64,000 nucleotides of DNA from Reclinomonas americana ATCC 50394 (lineage: Eukaryota; Jakobida; Jakobea; Jakobida): NCBI GenBank assembly GCA_048213135.1, contig PS015061.1:345471-409470 (forward strand), written 5' to 3'. Below, one piece after another: positions 57,701-64,000 of the stretch (position 1 is the first letter of the stretch; every line of letters begins with the position of its first letter). A program made the position numbers and the translations under genes. The notes under the pieces were generated by a model, which was given only the letters and a program-made list of their open reading frames with translations, did not search any database and was not told where the DNA came from.

Positions 57701-60458
57701 CCGTCACTCCTGATTGCCAGCACATTGTGAGTGGCGGTGAGGACTACACAGTACGGGTGTGGTCACTGGCGAGTGGTGAAGAAGTGCAACGATTGGAGGG
57801 ACACACTGGATGGGTGCTGTCTGTTGCCATCACACTCGACGGTCAGCACCTGGTGAGTGGGAGTGCTGACAAAACTGTACGAGTGTGGTCACTGGCGAGC
57901 GGAGAAGAAGCGCGACGGTTGGAAGGGCACGCCGGTATGGTGTGGTCCGTATCTGTCACTCCTGATGGACAACGCATTGTAAGTGGAAGTGACGACAAAA
58001 CTGTACGAGTGTGGTCACTGGCGAGCGGAGAAGAAGTGCGACGGTTTGGGAGACACGCCGAAGGGGTGTCAGCTGTCGCCGTCACTCCCGACGGTCAGCA
58101 CATTGTTAGTGGCGGATACGACAAGATAGTGCGAGTGTGGTCTTTGGTATGTGGAGAGGAAGTGCGACGATTGAAGGGACACACTGATAAGGTGCTATCT
58201 GTTGCCGTCACTCCTGATGGGTGTCATATTGTCAGTGGCAGTCGAGACAAGACGGTTCGTGTGTGGTCGGTGGCAAGTGGTAAAGAAGTGCGTCGGTTTA
58301 AGGGACACTCTACAGCGGTGTACTCTGTCGCCGTCTCTCCCAATTGTCTGCATATTGTGAGTGGCGCTTATGACAAGACCCTGCGAATTTGGTCACTGGC
58401 GGGTGGTGACAAAGTGCGATACTTTGAGGGAGAAACTGACGCAGACGTGGTGCAGCTTGTGGATGAGCGACTAGGCGGTGTGGCATCACGGGTATTGCGA
58501 CGAAGGATCGTGGAGGCACTGCAGAGTGAACGGCGAGAAAGGAATGCACTGCGAATGAGTGCTAGTGTTGGGTGAGTGACGGAGGTTCTCTGTTGCCAAG
58601 AGGCGCAGGCAATTGACTCACTTCTTCCTTTTCCCTCTCGCGCAGCTGGTTGCAGTCTCAGTCTCCAGCTCAGCTGACGGAATCTCAACTGGAGGAGTTG
58701 TTGGCTGCAATCGACGGTGACACGCTGCCGGAGCTGCTGGAGCGCTTCATGAGGTCGCAGCCAGCATCAACTCAGCGCTTGTTGATGTTTATTACGGCTT
58801 GCAAGGAACTCGCCTTGACCGCGACTCCTATGCTCATTCGAGTGGCAACGGGTGCGTTGCGAGTAATTCCCGACATAACGATGACTGTAGACGGTGATGT
58901 TGAGCAGGCTGCTGTGAAGGAAGATGAGGAAGCCGCATATCGACTGGTGGAGCTAGGTCAGTGTGTGCGCCGACTGCGACTGCATGAGCTGGCACGAGAG
59001 AGGAGACGACGTGCACCCGAGGTGGTGGGTGAGCGGGTGCAGTATGACGAATTGAGCAAGGAGGAGGAGCAGCGAGTTCGTGCACGGCGTGATGAGTTGG
59101 TCGGTGACGGTGATGTGGAACAAGATTTGCAGAGTTTGCAAGCGTTGCGTCTGGTGAGTATAGGTGCAAGCAGTGGTGCAGATAGCGTAGTTCGTGTACT
59201 GTGTAACAAGGGCGCGTGCGAGAGCGACAAGGCTGTAGAATACCGAGTGCATGATGAGCTTGCTGCCTGGATCGCGAGACGTTTCGCGGATGTCGTGTCG
59301 CGTACACAACGGTTGCTGACGCGGCTGGTGTGCGGTGCACTGAGCGGAATCGACTCGTGGTCTGATTGTGACGGAGTACTATCGGTGTCTCGAGAATCAC
59401 TCGGCGCGCTGCACTCGATGTGGCGCCGGTTGGGCGCGGACAGTCACATGTGGTCAACCGACGTTGTTGGAGTGGATGGGTTGCTCCTGCAATGTAATGC
59501 AGTGGAGTGGGTTGGTGAACTGTGCGTGGCCGAGCGGCTTCCCGCACGTGGCTTTGATCTGGCTGTCGCCGCGAAACTTGTTGAACGACTGACAGCATGC
59601 GCACGTGGCGGATGTCCTCCCTTGTTGTTGTTTGCCATCGAGAAATCTCGCGGGTGGTTGTTGCAAATGTTACGAAAGTGGGGTGAGTGCAATGCAGCAT
59701 GGCAGAAGGTGTTGCAACTTGTTCCCGAGGTTGACAGCGATTTGTTGCCGGCGACTGCGTTGCGCTTTGTGTCGTGGTTTGCTTTTCTGGCGGGCAAACA
59801 GCGCGTGCTTGAGCAATGCCACATGGACCAGTCTACGACTCTGGGTGAGAATCACCCTGACACTCTGACGACGCTGACGCGGCTGGCGAAGCATCTCAAC
59901 CACCGCGAACACTACGCCGAAGCCGAAGATATAGATCGGCGATGTTGGGAGGTGCGACGGCTTGTTCTCGGCAGTGAGCATCCGGACACTCTCATTTCCA
60001 TGGGCAACTTGGCCTCAGACATGCAGCCAGCTGGTCGATTGGAGGAGGCCATCCAGCTCGAACGCGAATGCTTCGAGCACCGGCGACGTGCACTCGGCGA
60101 GTTGCATCCGGAGACTCTCACCGCGAAGAACAACCTTGCCGTATCTCTTGTGCATCGTGACGCCGTAGAGTCGTTGGCTGAAGCAGCTTATTTGTTTCGT
60201 GACTGCTTGGACGGGAGGCGAGTGGCAATGGGCGACATGCACGAGAGAACACTGGAGACAATGTGTGATGCAGCCGCGGCGTGGATGAGGCAGCTGCGAT
60301 GGGGCGAGGCCGAGGTGCTGCTGGCGGAGTGTATTGACGGTTGTCGGGCATTGTACGGAGATCAACATCCAGTCACAGTGGAGACAGTAGGCTTGCTGGA
60401 GGAATGCCGTCGCCGTCAGCGTGACGAGGCGGAGCGAGCGCTTGCTGCGCGGACGTGA
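54731..60458 (+). CDS. Giant NLR-like STAND protein: N-terminal ubiquitin-like domain, possible HEPN, NACHT, pentapeptide, 7x WD40, TPR
   Basis: Exons 54731-54736, 54805-55103, 55163-55183, 55278-58571 and 58646-60458 total 5,433 nt and stay in phase, giving 1,810 residues. Residues 3-90 (FSVHVSAAHDSSL onward) form a small alpha/beta-looking, ubiquitin-like domain shared with the gene at 45.8 kb. Residues about 150-300 include RNKLRH (Arg250, His255), a HEPN-like motif. NACHT follows: Walker A GNSGAGKTT (Lys385), Walker B LLLLLDGYDE (Asp455), and VIITCRSDY. Then come a helical linker, pentapeptide repeats (about 802-863), seven WD40 repeats (about 864-1161), an uncharacterised region (1208-1597) and kinesin-light-chain-like TPRs (about 1598-1800; GSEHPDTLISMGNLA, LGELHPETLTAKNNLAVSL). 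The TPR frame has no ATG near its 5' end, and donor GTGAGT with acceptor CGCAG joins it cleanly. Such proteins sense a ligand with their repeats and oligomerise through NACHT. An immune or self-recognition role is inferred. Confidence 0.88.
57541..58434 (+). repeat. Seven near-identical WD40-coding DNA repeats of about 126 bp
   Basis: Each 42-codon unit encodes VxSVAVTPDGQHIVSGSxDKTVRVW followed by SLASGEEVRRxEGH, in two parts. Units 2 to 5 share long identical stretches at DNA level (for example GTGTGGTCACTGGCGAGC). Differences cluster at a few codons, mainly at the residue after GS/GG, the two or three residues after EGH, and the residues before the terminal His. Units 1 and 7 are the most diverged. 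The array ends the propeller within exon 4 of the NACHT gene. Confidence 0.9.
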
Positions 60459-61019
60459 TGATGTCCAGCCGTTGTTGTTGTGCTGGCTCATGTGGTTTGA
60501 GTTAGGCGCCGGCACCCATGTCGGTGGAGGTGGCGACGCGTGGCCCATCACCGCTGCGATGAGCGAGCAGCATGCAGGTCAGCTGACCGAAGCGTGCTTT
60601 CTCCGCTTGCCCCCCGTTGTTTCTCACACTCGCCACCCCCGGCATGCAGGTCGATGACGCGCGGTGCTCACGCCGCATGGTCGTCACCTGTGTCGGCTGG
60701 CGCTGTTGCGCGCCACGCCAGCCAGTGCACTGGCCAAGTACGTGAGTTGTTGTTGTCGGGATCAATGTACGTAAGGGAAAAAGTGTATGACTGCAACTTT
60801 TGAGTCGAGCGTATTTGACTTCTCACGTGAATAACTTCTCTCACCGACATCGCTGCACCACTTGCCACACATCGCTAGGTAGCCTGCCGTGCAGCCTACA
60901 CGAAAGACAATGTACAGCCCCACTTTCTCGCCCTCCTTCACCAAGAGTTCTCATTTCTATTGTACATCGATGTGTTAAGGGGAAAGTTCGTCACACATTT
61001 TTCCGCACTCGCGACGACG
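60459..61019. other. Intergenic region without recognisable gene
   Basis: Holds the 3' end of the NACHT gene and the promoter of the GH3 gene. No open frame over about 110 codons shows domain character, and no AATAAA or RNA gene is evident. Confidence 0.5.

Positions 61020-64000
<2,981 letters not shown>

Noticed and set aside
58650-60458. TPR frame as a separate gene after the NACHT-WD40 gene
   Set aside because: It opens with TTG, not ATG, right after a good acceptor, and joins the upstream exon in phase through a standard short intron.

Overview
The window comes from a nuclear genome of a GC-rich, intron-dense, gene-dense unicellular eukaryote. Genes lie on both strands, often only 50-300 bp apart. 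Nearly every gene is cut by introns of about 50-100 bp ending in GCAG, and the protein set is purely eukaryotic: an OST subunit, a Qb-SNARE, kinesins, PP2C phosphatases, a PPR protein, GCNA and a CLEC16A homologue. I cannot name the species; a free-living protist fits best. Five runs of N (assembly gaps) all sit in or next to simple-sequence DNA.

Layout. 0-1.5 kb: 3' part of a CLEC16A/Ema-type endolysosomal gene (+). 1.8-6.7 kb: a large unknown helical protein (-), divergent from OSTC (+, 6.7-7.7 kb). 8.3-9.4 kb: a small coiled-coil protein (+). 9.6-13.8 kb: a two-propeller WD40 protein (+). 13.9-14.5 kb: a 139-aa basic protein (-). 14.7-17.3 kb: a PLP aminotransferase that appears fused in frame to a GhrA-type 2-hydroxyacid dehydrogenase (-). 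17.5-20.2 kb: a mitochondrial PPR protein (-). 20.6-21.5 kb: a Vti1-like SNARE (+). 21.5-22.9 kb: a TPR protein (-). 22.9-29.1 kb: three PP2C phosphatases in a row (+), of which the second is a tandem copy of the first and carries a frameshift. 29.7-39.3 kb and 41.6-45.5 kb: two paralogous kinesin-like proteins with degenerate switch motifs and long coiled coils (-), separated by a GCNA/SprT protease gene (+). 45.8-48.6 kb: a protein with a ubiquitin-like-looking N-terminus, pentapeptide repeats and 14 WD40 repeats (-). 48.6-51.5 kb: a disordered unknown protein (-). 52.8-53.7 kb: an intronless methyltransferase (+). 54.3-54.6 kb: a decayed AAA-ATPase-like fragment (-). 54.7-60.5 kb: a giant NACHT protein (+). 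61.0 kb to the end: a secreted GH3 glycosidase (+).

The most striking locus is 45.8-60.5 kb. Conceptual splicing gives a 1,810-residue STAND NTPase: ubiquitin-like N-terminus, a possible HEPN segment, NACHT, pentapeptide repeats, seven nearly identical WD40 repeats and kinesin-light-chain-like TPRs. A paralogue 6 kb away, in opposite orientation, keeps the N-terminus, pentapeptide and WD40 parts but lacks the HEPN/NACHT part. This looks like an NLR-like sensor plus an effector-less partner, comparable in architecture to fungal NWD incompatibility/immune proteins. That function is inference. Exon limits are conceptual splices judged by reading frame and family similarity, and may be off by a few bases.
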